Part shown: in pieces, positions 9,557-18,708 of the stretch
How positions within the stretch are numbered: position 1 is the stretch's first letter
Layout: each line of letters begins with the position of its first letter
Assembly (NCBI RefSeq): GCF_025215075.1
Contig: NZ_JAOBTH010000028.1
Coordinates: forward strand, 248,001-312,000
Direction: 5' to 3'
Source: Tenacibaculum haliotis
Lineage (GTDB): Bacteria > Bacteroidota > Bacteroidia > Flavobacteriales > Flavobacteriaceae
DNA: 64,000 nucleotides
Translations under genes and position numbers: made by a program
Notes under the pieces: generated by a model
The model's input: only the letters and a program-made list of their open reading frames with translations
Databases searched by the model: none
Told to the model about the DNA's origin: nothing

Positions 9557-9593
9557 AAAAAAAGCTCGAAAGATTAACTTTCGAGCTTTTTTT
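9557..9593. terminator. Bidirectional-looking terminator after the S1/P1 nuclease gene
   Basis: A 16-base arm (9557-9572) pairs with 9578-9593 across a 5-base loop, with A- and T-runs at the ends. It lies 20 bases past the stop of the minus-strand nuclease gene and before the promoter of the next minus-strand unit. Confidence 0.85.
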
Positions 9594-9612
9594 ATTTTAA
9601 TAAATTTAGTTC

Positions 9613-10401
9613 CTAGCAGAAAATATCATTCAATAATTTCGCTAAACGTACCCCTCCTTTTTGTAACTGCTCTCTAACAACAGGAAAATAATCATACGAA
9701 TAACGGTAACGTAATTTATCGCCTGTTTTTACTGAGCTGTATACTTTTTTTGTTAATTCATGTGTATCATGTACCCAATCTATTACAGTTCCTCTTTGTA
9801 GTACTTTAACCTGTTCTTTTGATAATTTTTTAGCGTTATTTGCCAACTCAAGATAACTCATTTTCCAGCCACCAATCATATCTTCATCCCAAACTCTATG
9901 CAAGTTTGTTCCTTTTCCATGCCATTGTACCTGAATTGCATTACCTCCTTTATCTTCTTTTCTTCCAACATGCATTGGTTGGTGTAAATCGCCTACTAAA
10001 TGCACTAACATTTTTAAATAGAAACGCTTGTCTTCAACAGTACTTTTTTTATCTTTTAAAACCTTAACACATTCTTTTATACCTGTAACTAAATCTCCTT
10101 TCGGATTTTTCTCTGATGCTTCGTATTTAGTATCAAAAGGCATATTTACATAATGCCACGTATAAAATCTACCATATTTTTTTCTATCAGATTTAATTTC
10201 ATCTGCATACGTAGATACAAATGCCAAACTTTCGCCTTGTAATAATTTGGCTATTTTCTTTTTAGCAGATTTAGTTAAATTGTTTTCAGCAATTTTACCT
10301 GTTGCTCTATGACCTGTTTGTCCCCAAAAATCTTCATTATTGGCAATAGATGAAACACTAATAAAAAAAATACAGCACAGTAATAATAACTTGGTTTTCA
10401 T
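9613..10401 (-). CDS. S1/P1 family nuclease, secreted
   Basis: 262 residues with an N-terminal signal peptide (about residues 1-20). The mature N-terminus is ...DFWGQTGHRATGKIAE, where Trp and His are the zinc ligands that start mature S1/P1 nucleases. Further expected zinc ligands are in STYADEIKSD, TWHYVNMPFD, LVHLVGDLHQPMHVGR and LHRVWDEDMI. The family cleaves single-stranded DNA and RNA using three zinc ions. Export suggests nucleic-acid scavenging for phosphate or nucleosides. It is monocistronic. Confidence 0.9.
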   Translation of the reverse strand: MKTKLLLLCCIFFISVSSIANNEDFWGQTGHRATGKIAENNLTKSAKKKIAKLLQGESLAFVSTYADEIKSDRKKYGRFYTWHYVNMPFDTKYEASEKNPKGDLVTGIKECVKVLKDKKSTVEDKRFYLKMLVHLVGDLHQPMHVGRKEDKGGNAIQVQWHGKGTNLHRVWDEDMIGGWKMSYLELANNAKKLSKEQVKVLQRGTVIDWVHDTHELTKKVYSSVKTGDKLRYRYSYDYFPVVREQLQKGGVRLAKLLNDIFC

Positions 10402-10522
10402 AAATAAATTTCTATTAATTTTTTGCTAAAATATAAAATATTTAGTCACAAATTTGGATTTAACAATAAATTAAACATATCTTTACGATATCATTTTGAT
10501 ATCACTTTAATTTAAAATAAAA

Positions 10523-11383
10523 ATGAAGACAGAAAAAATAATAAAACCAGCAAATGGTTATTTAATGCTATTAGTAACACTAACGTTTTTCTTTGGAGGA
10601 ATTGTAATGAGCATAATAGATGAAACCCCTATTTATCTTCCTGTTACACTTATCGGATTTATTGGACTGTTTGGTTTCATTTTAGTAAACCCAAACACAT
10701 CTAAAGTAATTTTACTTTTTGGTAAATATGTTGGAACCATAAAAGATAACGGTTTATATTGGGCTAATCCTTTATACAAAAAGAAAACAATTTCGTTAAG
10801 AGCAAGTAATTTTGATAGCGAACGTTTAAAAGTAAACGATAAATTAGGAAATCCAGTAATGATTTCTACCATTTTAGTTTGGCGAGTTACCGAAACATAT
10901 AAAGCTGCCTTTGATGTTGATAATTACGAGAATTTTGTTCGTGTACAAACAGATGCTGCGGTGCGAAAATTGGCAAGTATGTATCCGTATGATAATTTTG
11001 CTGACGAAGGTCATGAAGAAGATATTACACTTCGTTCAAGTGTTAATGAGGTTTCTGAAGCTTTAGAAAAAGAATTGGAAGAACGTTTAGCTATTGCAGG
11101 AATTGAAGTTTTAGAAGCTCGCATTGGTTATTTAGCTTATGCTCAGGAAATTGCAAGTGCCATGTTAAAGCGCCAGCAAGCAACGGCTATTGTAGCAGCG
11201 CGTCATAAAATTGTACAAGGAGCTGTTGAAATGGTTGAAATGGCTTTAGAAGAATTAAATAAGAAACAAATTGTTGAATTGGATGAAGAACGCAAAGCTG
11301 CCATGGTAAGTAATTTATTAGTTATTTTATGTGGCGATAAAGAAGCGTCGCCAGTAGTAAACACAGGAACTTTAAGTCATTAA
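10523..11383 (+). CDS. SPFH/Band 7 domain membrane protein
   Basis: 286 residues. Two hydrophobic N-terminal segments (about residues 14-32 and 36-54) are followed by a Band 7/SPFH domain and a charged helical C-terminus with AYAQEIASAMLKRQQATAIV, typical of prohibitin/HflK-like scaffolds. It is the first gene of a tight five-gene run (SPFH, DUF4177, small membrane protein, hydrolase, Arc-like protein). The same pairing of a SPFH protein with a short Arc-like DNA-binding protein is common in Flavobacteriaceae. The role is unknown; organisation of membrane microdomains is the usual suggestion. Confidence 0.85.
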   Translation: MKTEKIIKPANGYLMLLVTLTFFFGGIVMSIIDETPIYLPVTLIGFIGLFGFILVNPNTSKVILLFGKYVGTIKDNGLYWANPLYKKKTISLRASNFDSERLKVNDKLGNPVMISTILVWRVTETYKAAFDVDNYENFVRVQTDAAVRKLASMYPYDNFADEGHEEDITLRSSVNEVSEALEKELEERLAIAGIEVLEARIGYLAYAQEIASAMLKRQQATAIVAARHKIVQGAVEMVEMALEELNKKQIVELDEERKAAMVSNLLVILCGDKEASPVVNTGTLSH

Positions 11384-11387
11384 AAAA

Positions 11388-11546
11388 ATGAAAGAATATA
11401 AAGTAGTACAACCGAAATTAGGATTTAGAAATCGTTTTCAAAATTTTGAAGATTTATTAAATAAACATGCAAGAGAAGGTTGGCGTGTTATTGAAATTCA
11501 CCAAGGCTGGGTATCTGTAGTATTCGAACGTGATAAAAACAGGTAA
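11388..11546 (+). CDS. DUF4177 domain small protein
   Basis: A 52-residue protein starting MKEYKVVQPK and containing HAREGWRVIEIHQG, the glycine-tryptophan core of the DUF4177 family. It starts 4 bases after the SPFH stop and ends 2 bases before the next ATG, so it is certainly in the operon. Function unknown. Probably cytosolic, since no hydrophobic segment is seen. Confidence 0.8.
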   Translation: MKEYKVVQPKLGFRNRFQNFEDLLNKHAREGWRVIEIHQGWVSVVFERDKNR

Positions 11547-11548
11547 TA

Positions 11549-12034
11549 ATGAAAATATTTAAAGAAGAACAACGCTTTACACAATGGTGGATTTGGCTTT
11601 TATTTTTAGGCCTAAACTTATTTTTCTTCTATGGTATTTACCAACAATTAATTTTAAATATTTCTTTTGGAAGCAAGCCTACATCAAATAGTTTTTTAAT
11701 AATTACTAGTTTTATTTTTTTAATAGCTACAGTTTTCTTCTTCTATTTAAAATTAAAAACAAGAATAGATGAAACCGGAATTTACTATCGTTTTTCTCCT
11801 ATTCAATCTAAATTTAAAAAAATTAAGTGGGATAGTATAAAGTCTGTTAGAGTACTAAAATTTAAACCAATTGTTGATTACGGCGGATGGGGAATTAAAA
11901 ACAATTCCTATACTGTAAAAGGAAACACAGGTATCTTATTCGAATTTAAAAATGGAAAAAAATTCTTAATTGGTACTCAAAAACAAGATGAAATAAAACG
12001 CGTTTTAGAAACTTATAAAAACAAATTATCATGA
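11549..12034 (+). CDS. Two-helix membrane protein with PH-like C-terminal domain
   Basis: 161 residues. Two transmembrane helices (about residues 14-34 and 48-66) are followed by a small soluble domain with alternating hydrophobic strands (TRIDETGIYYRFSP, IKWDSIKSVRVLKFKP, TGILFEFKNGKKFLIGTQ). This arrangement recalls bacterial PH-domain (DUF304-like) membrane proteins. No catalytic motif is visible. The last four bases overlap the next ATG (ATGA), which indicates translational coupling with the hydrolase. Confidence 0.75.
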   Translation: MKIFKEEQRFTQWWIWLLFLGLNLFFFYGIYQQLILNISFGSKPTSNSFLIITSFIFLIATVFFFYLKLKTRIDETGIYYRFSPIQSKFKKIKWDSIKSVRVLKFKPIVDYGGWGIKNNSYTVKGNTGILFEFKNGKKFLIGTQKQDEIKRVLETYKNKLS

Positions 12035-12954
12035 TTAGAATACTCACATTTATAATTATATATTCTTTTAGTATTGTAGTTGCTTTTGCTCAAGTAAAAT
12101 CAGAAGAAATATTAATAAAAAACAATGAAATTGAATTACCAGGGACTTTAACTTTTACTTCAGAGAAAACTCCTTTATTAATTTGGATTCATGGTTCTGG
12201 TAATGTTGATAGAAACGGAAACCAACGCCCTTATGTGAAAGCTAATTACATAAAACAATTCCGCGATAGCGTTAACCAACATAACATTGCTTTTTTTAGC
12301 TACGATAAAAGAACTGCTAATCAAAAAAATATGCCAATTTTAAAAAAAGGGATACTATTTGATTCTTTTATTTCTGATGCTCAAAAAGTTATTTCTCATT
12401 TTAAAAACAACAAAAGGTTTTCTGAAATTATTTTAATCGGTCACAGTCAAGGCTCATTAGTAGCAATGTTAGCTAGTAAAAATAGTAATAAGTATATTTC
12501 TTTATCAGGTCCTTCTAGTTCTATTGATCAAAAAATAGTTGAACAAATGAGAGCCAAAAACCCGCTTATTGTTAACACGCTACAAGAACATTTTAAGGAA
12601 CTAAAAGAAACTGGTGAAATAAAAAATGTTGATCCTACTTTAGTTACCATGTTCACCCCACAAAACACTCCTTTTTTTAAAAGCTGGATGAAACACAACC
12701 CATCCGAAGAAATTAAAAAGCTAAAGATTCCTGTATTAATTATTAACGGAACAAAAGATTTACAAGTAACTATAGAAGATGCAAAAACATTACATAAATT
12801 TAGTTTAAAATCTGAATTGGTAATTATAGAAAACATGAATCATGTTTTAAAACATATTGATAAAGATGATGACAATATGAAATCTTATTTTTCTGCAGAT
12901 TTCCCTTTATCAGATAAACTAATTAAAACCGTTGTTTCTTTTGTAAAAAAATAG
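12031..12954 (+). CDS. Alpha/beta hydrolase, exported (serine aminopeptidase-like)
   Basis: 307 residues with an N-terminal signal peptide (about residues 1-20). The oxyanion region WIHGSGNVDRNG, the nucleophile elbow GHSQGS, an acid in IINGTKDLQV and a catalytic His in ENMNHVLKHI complete a hydrolase triad. Substrate unknown; it is likely an esterase or peptidase acting in the periplasm. It overlaps the preceding gene by four bases and is followed after two bases by the Arc-like gene. Confidence 0.82.
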   Translation: MIRILTFIIIYSFSIVVAFAQVKSEEILIKNNEIELPGTLTFTSEKTPLLIWIHGSGNVDRNGNQRPYVKANYIKQFRDSVNQHNIAFFSYDKRTANQKNMPILKKGILFDSFISDAQKVISHFKNNKRFSEIILIGHSQGSLVAMLASKNSNKYISLSGPSSSIDQKIVEQMRAKNPLIVNTLQEHFKELKETGEIKNVDPTLVTMFTPQNTPFFKSWMKHNPSEEIKKLKIPVLIINGTKDLQVTIEDAKTLHKFSLKSELVIIENMNHVLKHIDKDDDNMKSYFSADFPLSDKLIKTVVSFVKK

Positions 12955-12956
12955 CC

Positions 12957-13121
12957 ATGGCAAAAAAGAAAGCATTTGCACTTCGCATAAATGAAGACAT
13001 GATTAAAGCCATTGAAAAATGGGCTGCTGACGAGTTTCGTTCTACAAACGGACAAATCGAATGGATGTTGATGCAAACACTTAAAGAAGCAAAACGCGAA
13101 CCAAAAAATAAGGAAGAGTAA
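12957..13121 (+). CDS. Arc-like ribbon-helix-helix DNA-binding protein
   Basis: 54 residues. KAFALRINEDMIKAIEKWA forms the beta strand and first helix of an Arc/MetJ-type ribbon-helix-helix, and FRSTNGQIEWMLMQTLKEA forms the second helix. Dimers of this fold bind DNA. It is the last gene of the SPFH operon, two bases after the hydrolase stop, and may regulate that operon (inference). Confidence 0.8.
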   Translation: MAKKKAFALRINEDMIKAIEKWAADEFRSTNGQIEWMLMQTLKEAKREPKNKEE

Positions 13122-13158
13122 AATAATATTAGATATTATTTATATCTAAATATCGGAA

Positions 13159-13242
13159 CGTTATTCTGAAATTTTTTCAGAACCACACCTTAATAATAAA
13201 TCGTAAATTGTGATAAGAATCTAAAACAAGTTCAGGTTGACG
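13159..13242. repeat. Degenerate REP-like inverted pair
   Basis: The segment 13159-13184 and the reverse complement of 13217-13242 are similar (about 17 of 26 bases). Both resemble the CTGAA...TTCAG elements scattered between genes in many Flavobacteriaceae. This copy looks decayed. A genome-wide self-comparison would show whether it is a repeat. Confidence 0.4.
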
Positions 13243-13307
13243 TAAAGTGAATTATTCTAATTCATATAACATCAATAAAAAAAAATTGATTTCTTAATAA
13301 AACGTTA

Positions 13308-13337
13308 AAAACTACTCAATAATTATTGAGTAGTTTT
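13308..13337 (+). terminator. Hairpin terminator ahead of the BNR/VPS10 gene
   Basis: AAAACTACTCAAT (13308-13320) pairs perfectly with ATTGAGTAGTTTT (13325-13337) across a 4-base loop, followed by a T-rich stretch. It lies about 190 bases past the Arc-like gene and just before the next gene, and probably ends the SPFH operon. Confidence 0.7.
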
Positions 13338-13375
13338 CTATTTTGTAACTTGTTCTGCAAATCAAACTAACTATA

Positions 13376-16300
13376 ATGAAAAGAATATTTTCTGTAGTAT
13401 TTTTACTTATTTCATCGCTTTTATTCTCTCAAGAATTTTCGATGGATATGGTTAAAAATATGAAACCAAGAAACATTGGTCCGGGTGGAATGAGCGGACG
13501 TGTAACTTCTATCGATGTTGTAGAGTCTAATCCCGAAATAATGTACGTTGGTACAGCATCAGGAGGAATTTGGAAATCTACTTCGGGCGGAATTAAATGG
13601 CAACCTATTTTCGAAAAAGAATTAACTGCTTCTATTGGCGCTATTGCCATTCAGCAATCAAATCCAAGTGTTATTTGGGCAGGAACCGGTGAAGGAAATC
13701 CTAGAAATAGTTTAAATGGTGGTTTCGGAATTTACAAATCGTTAGATGCTGGTAAAACTTGGAAAGCCATGGGATTAGAAAAAACACGTCATATTCATCG
13801 TGTAATTATTCACCCTACAAATCCTGATATTGTATATGTTGGCGCGATAGGTTCGCCTTGGGGTGAGCATAAAGAGCGTGGTGTTTATAAAACTACTGAT
13901 GGTGGTAAAACTTGGAAACAAATTTTATTCAACAATATAAAAACAGGTGCGGCCGATTTAATTATGGATCCGTCAAATCCTAATAAATTAATTGCTTCTA
14001 TGTGGGAACACAAACGCGATCCTTGGTTTTTTAAATCTGGTGGAAAAGGAAGTGGCATGTACATTACACATGATGGTGGTGAAAACTGGAAACAAATTAC
14101 AGAAAAAGAAGGTTTTCCAAAAGGGGAATTAGGTAGAATTGGTGTTGCCATTGCTCCTAACAATCCAGATGTGATTTACGCTTTAGTTGAAGCTAAAAAG
14201 AACGCGCTTTATAAAAGTGAAGATGGCGGATTTAAATGGAAAAAAATAAACGATAAACCTGGTATTGGAAATCGTCCTTTTTATTATTCTGAAATTTATG
14301 TAGATCCGCAGAATGAAAACAGATTATATACCGTTTTCACCTACATCAATGTTTCGCAAGATGGCGGAAAATCATTCAAACAATTAATGCCAGCTTATGG
14401 TGTTGATAACGGAGTACATCCGGATCATCATGCGTGGTGGATTCATCCGAAGAACGGAAAATTTATGATTGATGGTAATGATGGTGGATTAAATATTACC
14501 AAAGATGGCGGTAAATCTTGGCGTTTTATTGGGAATCTTCCTGTAGCACAATTTTATCATATTAATGTTGATAATGAATTTCCGTATAACGTTTACGGAG
14601 GAATGCAAGATAACGGTTCTTGGCGCGGACCAGCGTATGTTTGGAAAGCGCAAGGAATTAGAAATAGCTACTGGCAAGAAATTAGCTTTGGAGACGGATT
14701 TGATGTTGTTCCCGATAGAGATGACTCTCGTTATGGATGGACAATGAGTCAGCAAGGTTCGGTTTCTCGTTATGATTATAAAACTGGAAATAACTACAAC
14801 GTAAAACCAACACATAAGGATGCGAATGTAAAATTACGTTTCAACTGGAACTCTGCTATTAATATTGATCCTTTTGATAATTCAACAATTTACTTCGGAA
14901 GTCAGTTTGTGCATAAATCAACTGACAAAGGATTAACTTGGGAAGTAATTTCACCTGATTTATCAACCAACAATCCTGAAAAATTAAAACAAGCTGAAAG
15001 TGGTGGTTTAACTATGGATGCAACTGGTGCTGAAAATCACTGTACTGTTTTGGTGATCGAACCAACTCCACTTGAAAAAGATGTTTTATGGGCTGCAACT
15101 GATGATGGACAAGTTCATATTACTAAAAACGGTGGTGCAACTTGGACAAACGTTGCTAACAACATTAAAGACTTACCTAAAAACTCTTGGATTACACAAA
15201 TTAAAGCTTCTAACAAAAATAAAGGTGAAGCTTTATTAGTAGCCAACGATTACAGACGTTTTAACTACACACCTTACGCATACAGAACTAAAGATTACGG
15301 AAAAACTTGGCAACGTATTGTTGATGAAAACGATGTTGAAAGCTATACTTTATCAATTATTGAAGACCCAGAAAATGCAAACTTATTATTTTTAGGTACT
15401 GATGATGGATTGTATATTTCATTAAACGCAGGAGAAAAATGGACAAAATGGACAAACGGCTTCCCAACTGTTCCTGTAAAAGATTTAGTAATTCATCCTC
15501 GTGAAAACGATTTGGTAATTGGTACTTTTGGTAGAGCTGCTTGGGTTTTAGATGATATTCGTCCATTACGCGCTATGGCAAAAAGTAATGTTACCAATCA
15601 AAAATTAACGTTGTTTGCACCACCAACTGCTTATCAAGCTGCAAGTCAACAACCAACAGGAAGTAGGTTTGGTGCAGACGCAATGTATCAAGGAGAGAAC
15701 AGAAGACGTGGTGCTTTAATTTCGTACTACATCAATAAACCGATTCAGAAGAAACAAGAATCAAAAAGCAAGAAACAAGATAAAAAAGATGTCAGTTCGA
15801 ACGCAGTTAAGAATTCTAAAAAAATAGAAAACAAAATCAAACACGATTCTATTAAATTAGAAATTTTTGACGGAACTCGAAAAATAAGAACTCTAAAATT
15901 TAAAACTCCTAAAGAAAACGGATTACACAAAACTACGTGGTATTTAAGAGAAAAAGGTGTTGCAAGAGCTTCAAGACGTATCAGAAAACAAACTAGAGAA
16001 CCAGGTGGTGTAACTGTGAAACCAGGAATTTATAAGTTAAAAATGACTTTTGGTGATGCTGTTTCTGAACAAGATATTAACGTTGAATTTGATCCTAGAT
16101 TACAAATATCAGATGAAGCTATCAATCAAAAATACAATGCTAGTAAAGAGCTTGAAACTTATCAAGAAAAAATGGCAAACGTTGTAAAGCAATTGGTAGA
16201 AAGTAAAAACACCGCTACTTCTTTAAAATCTAAATTTACAAAAGAAGATAAAAAGAAATACAAGGATGCTATAAAATCATCAAAAGAAATTATTAAAAAA

Positions 16301-16597
16301 ATTGATACTTTAATCGCTATGTATTTGGGTACAATTGATAAAAGACAAGGAATTACTCGCAATCCAGAAGTAACAATAAACAATCGTTTTGGTACTGCTC
16401 GTTGGTATGTTGGTAGCCGATTTGGTAAACAAACGGCAACGGAAAAACAATTAATAAATCAGTTTAAAACATCTTATACCAAGGGAATAGAAAAAACAAA
16501 TATTTTCTTTTCTGAAGATTGGAAAAAGTATAAAGAGACTGTTGAAAAAATTGAAATTTCTCCTTTCAAAAAAACAAGTACTTTTTCTATAAATTAA
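13376..16597 (+). CDS. Exported BNR/VPS10-type beta-propeller protein
   Basis: 1,073 residues with a signal peptide (residues 1-19). The first 700 residues carry about eleven Asp-box (BNR) repeats of the form S/T-x-D-G-G-x-x-W, for example TTDGGKTWKQI, THDGGENWKQI, TKDGGKSWRFI and TKNGGATWTNV. This predicts one or two beta-propellers like those of sortilin/VPS10 and xyloglucanase-type proteins. The C-terminal 300 residues are Lys-rich and partly coiled coil. Such proteins are often named 'glycosyl hydrolase' in flavobacteria, but no glycosidase catalytic residues are evident, so binding or an unknown enzymatic role is equally possible. It is followed by a terminator. Confidence 0.8.
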   Translation: MKRIFSVVFLLISSLLFSQEFSMDMVKNMKPRNIGPGGMSGRVTSIDVVESNPEIMYVGTASGGIWKSTSGGIKWQPIFEKELTASIGAIAIQQSNPSVIWAGTGEGNPRNSLNGGFGIYKSLDAGKTWKAMGLEKTRHIHRVIIHPTNPDIVYVGAIGSPWGEHKERGVYKTTDGGKTWKQILFNNIKTGAADLIMDPSNPNKLIASMWEHKRDPWFFKSGGKGSGMYITHDGGENWKQITEKEGFPKGELGRIGVAIAPNNPDVIYALVEAKKNALYKSEDGGFKWKKINDKPGIGNRPFYYSEIYVDPQNENRLYTVFTYINVSQDGGKSFKQLMPAYGVDNGVHPDHHAWWIHPKNGKFMIDGNDGGLNITKDGGKSWRFIGNLPVAQFYHINVDNEFPYNVYGGMQDNGSWRGPAYVWKAQGIRNSYWQEISFGDGFDVVPDRDDSRYGWTMSQQGSVSRYDYKTGNNYNVKPTHKDANVKLRFNWNSAINIDPFDNSTIYFGSQFVHKSTDKGLTWEVISPDLSTNNPEKLKQAESGGLTMDATGAENHCTVLVIEPTPLEKDVLWAATDDGQVHITKNGGATWTNVANNIKDLPKNSWITQIKASNKNKGEALLVANDYRRFNYTPYAYRTKDYGKTWQRIVDENDVESYTLSIIEDPENANLLFLGTDDGLYISLNAGEKWTKWTNGFPTVPVKDLVIHPRENDLVIGTFGRAAWVLDDIRPLRAMAKSNVTNQKLTLFAPPTAYQAASQQPTGSRFGADAMYQGENRRRGALISYYINKPIQKKQESKSKKQDKKDVSSNAVKNSKKIENKIKHDSIKLEIFDGTRKIRTLKFKTPKENGLHKTTWYLREKGVARASRRIRKQTREPGGVTVKPGIYKLKMTFGDAVSEQDINVEFDPRLQISDEAINQKYNASKELETYQEKMANVVKQLVESKNTATSLKSKFTKEDKKKYKDAIKSSKEIIKKIDTLIAMYLGTIDKRQGITRNPEVTINNRFGTARWYVGSRFGKQTATEKQLINQFKTSYTKGIEKTNIFFSEDWKKYKETVEKIEISPFKKTSTFSIN

Positions 16598-16624
16598 TTA
16601 TTTTTGAAACTTAAATAAATTTTA

Positions 16625-16655
16625 AAAATCTCCTACCATTAGCGTAGGAGATTTT
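16625..16655 (+). terminator. Terminator after the BNR/VPS10 gene
   Basis: AAAATCTCCTAC (16625-16636) pairs perfectly with GTAGGAGATTTT (16644-16655), leaving a 7-base loop and a terminal T-run. It lies 27 bases past the stop codon. Confidence 0.85.
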
Positions 16656-16670
16656 AATATTACATACATT

Positions 16671-17330
16671 ATGAAAAAAGCAATTTTTATCTTTATTATT
16701 TTATTTTCCTTAAAAAACACCGCTCAGAACAATCCTCAAAACGAATTAGGAGCTTGGTATATGTATAATGGTTCTCATCAAATTTCTGATAAATTTAGTT
16801 TAAAAACAATGGCGCATTTTCGCTTTTTTGAAATTGGTGATGATATGCAACAATTTATTGGTCGATTAGGAGGAAACTACAAAATCAATGAAAACATAAG
16901 CGCAACTTTAGGGTATTCGTATTTAAATACTGATAGTACATTTGGTGTTGACGGAGGAAACGTAAATGAACACCGAATTTATGAAGATTTCAACATCAAG
17001 CATAAAATTAATAAACTTGGTTTTGCACATCGATTAAGAGCAGAGCAACGTTTTTTTAATTCAACAACTTCTCATTTTTTACGTTATCAAATCGGATTAA
17101 ACCATCCTTTAAATGATAAGTGGAGCACTTATTTATACAATGAAGTATTTTTTGATTATGATGATGAAGCTTACAATCAAAATTGGTTGGGTGCAGGTTT
17201 CTCTTACAAAATTTCAAAAGCAGCAAAACTAAAAATTGGGTATCAAAAAATGAGTGTAAATAATGGTGGGAATTTTGATAGAATACTTTTAGGTGTTGCA
17301 ATTAATACAGATCACCGTAAAAAGAAATAA
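16671..17330 (+). CDS. DUF2490 outer membrane beta-barrel protein
   Basis: 219 residues with a signal peptide (about 1-18) and alternating amphipathic strands rich in aromatic residues (LGAWYMYNGSHQIS, KINENISATLGYSYL, GAGFSYKISKAAKLKIGYQKM). This is the pattern of the DUF2490 small-barrel family. The predicted location is the outer membrane; function unknown. The gene starts 15 bases after the preceding terminator and is followed by the DUF819 transporter gene after 31 bases, possibly as one transcript. Confidence 0.8.
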   Translation: MKKAIFIFIILFSLKNTAQNNPQNELGAWYMYNGSHQISDKFSLKTMAHFRFFEIGDDMQQFIGRLGGNYKINENISATLGYSYLNTDSTFGVDGGNVNEHRIYEDFNIKHKINKLGFAHRLRAEQRFFNSTTSHFLRYQIGLNHPLNDKWSTYLYNEVFFDYDDEAYNQNWLGAGFSYKISKAAKLKIGYQKMSVNNGGNFDRILLGVAINTDHRKKK

Positions 17331-17361
17331 AAACCTACTTTAGCAAAAAACTAATTAAAAC

Positions 17362-18669
17362 ATGAGCGCACCAACTTTTACAAACGATGCAATTGTATTC
17401 GGAATTTTAATGATTTCCTTAGGATTTGTATTTTATACAGAATCAAAAACCGATGGGTTTTGGCACAAATTTTACAAAATTGTTCCTGGTCTATTTATGG
17501 CCTATTTTATACCTGCAATTTTCACAACTTTTGGCGTGATTTCTCCCGAATGGGAAACTGCAACCGTAACTGGTGAAGTTGTAAAAGGAAAATCTCAATT
17601 ATATTATGTTGCTAGTCGATTTTTATTGCCAGCTGCCTTAGTTTTAATGACTTTAAGTATCGATTTAAAAGCTGTTTTCAACTTAGGTTCTAAGGCATTA
17701 ATTATGTTTTTTACAGGAACAGTCGGAATTATTATTGGTGGTCCCATTGCTATTTTATTAATATCGTTATTCTCTCCAGAAACAGTTGGTGGTGCAGATT
17801 TTAATGCCGTTTGGCGTGGACTTTCAACATTAGCCGGTAGTTGGATTGGTGGTGGTGCAAATCAAACAGCAATGTTAGAAATTTATCAATATAATCCTCA
17901 AAAATATGGAGGAATGGTATTTGTTGATATTGTAGTTGCTAATATTTGGATGGCTATTTTATTGATAGGAATTGGTAGAAAAGATAAAATTAATAAATGG
18001 TTAGGTGCGGATACCTCAGCTATTGAAGAATTAAAAGAAAAAGTGTCAAAATTTACGCAAGGTGTAAAAAGAAATCCTTCTTTAACTGATATAATGATTA
18101 TGCTTGCCATTGCTTTCGGAACTGTTGGTTTTGGTCATTTTGCATCCTCTTACTTAAGTACCTTTTTCAATGATTTAGTTGCCGGTATTAAATCTGAAAC
18201 ATGGAAAAATATCTTTACCTTTTTAGGTGCTGGTTTCTTTTGGTTAATTAGTATTTCAACTATTATTGCAATTGCTTTATCGTTTACAAAAGCTAAAAAT
18301 TACGAAGGTGCTGGCGCTAGTAAAATTGGTAGTGTATTTATTTACATTTTAGTAGCAACCATTGGTATGAAAATGGATTTAGCCATGATTTTTGATAATT
18401 TAGGATTAATCGTTATCGGTTTAGTTTGGATGGGTATTCATGCTGGTTTGTTAATTTTAGTTGCTAAATTAATTAAAGCTCCTTATTTCTTTTTGGCTGT
18501 TGGTAGCCAAGCAAATGTTGGTGGCGCAGCTTCTGCACCTATTGTTGCACAGGCATTTCATCCATCATTAGCAACCGTTGGTGTTTTATTAGCTGTCTTC
18601 GGATATGCAATTGGAACTGTCGGTGCAATTTTATGCACAATTTTAATGGAATTATCCGCTACTTTATAA
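17362..18669 (+). CDS. DUF819 family integral membrane protein
   Basis: 435 residues with about eleven transmembrane helices and glycine-rich turns such as LAGSWIGGGANQTAML and VGSQANVGGAASAPIVAQAF, the hallmark of DUF819 (YjcL-like) proteins. The two internal glycine-rich re-entrant motifs suggest an inverted-repeat secondary transporter. The substrate is unknown. The DUF4369 lipoprotein gene follows 39 bases later. Confidence 0.85.
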   Translation: MSAPTFTNDAIVFGILMISLGFVFYTESKTDGFWHKFYKIVPGLFMAYFIPAIFTTFGVISPEWETATVTGEVVKGKSQLYYVASRFLLPAALVLMTLSIDLKAVFNLGSKALIMFFTGTVGIIIGGPIAILLISLFSPETVGGADFNAVWRGLSTLAGSWIGGGANQTAMLEIYQYNPQKYGGMVFVDIVVANIWMAILLIGIGRKDKINKWLGADTSAIEELKEKVSKFTQGVKRNPSLTDIMIMLAIAFGTVGFGHFASSYLSTFFNDLVAGIKSETWKNIFTFLGAGFFWLISISTIIAIALSFTKAKNYEGAGASKIGSVFIYILVATIGMKMDLAMIFDNLGLIVIGLVWMGIHAGLLILVAKLIKAPYFFLAVGSQANVGGAASAPIVAQAFHPSLATVGVLLAVFGYAIGTVGAILCTILMELSATL

Positions 18670-18708
18670 GAGAAATCTGCATATTTGCAATTCAAAATTT
18701 ATAATCAC

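Noticed and set aside
13376-16597. Calling the BNR/VPS10 protein a glycoside hydrolase
   Set aside because: Asp-box repeats show only the propeller fold; no acid/base catalytic pair could be identified.
18685-18708. Eight-residue extension of the DUF4369 lipoprotein from a TTG
   Set aside because: It would precede a complete lipoprotein signal peptide; the ATG at 18709 is the natural start.
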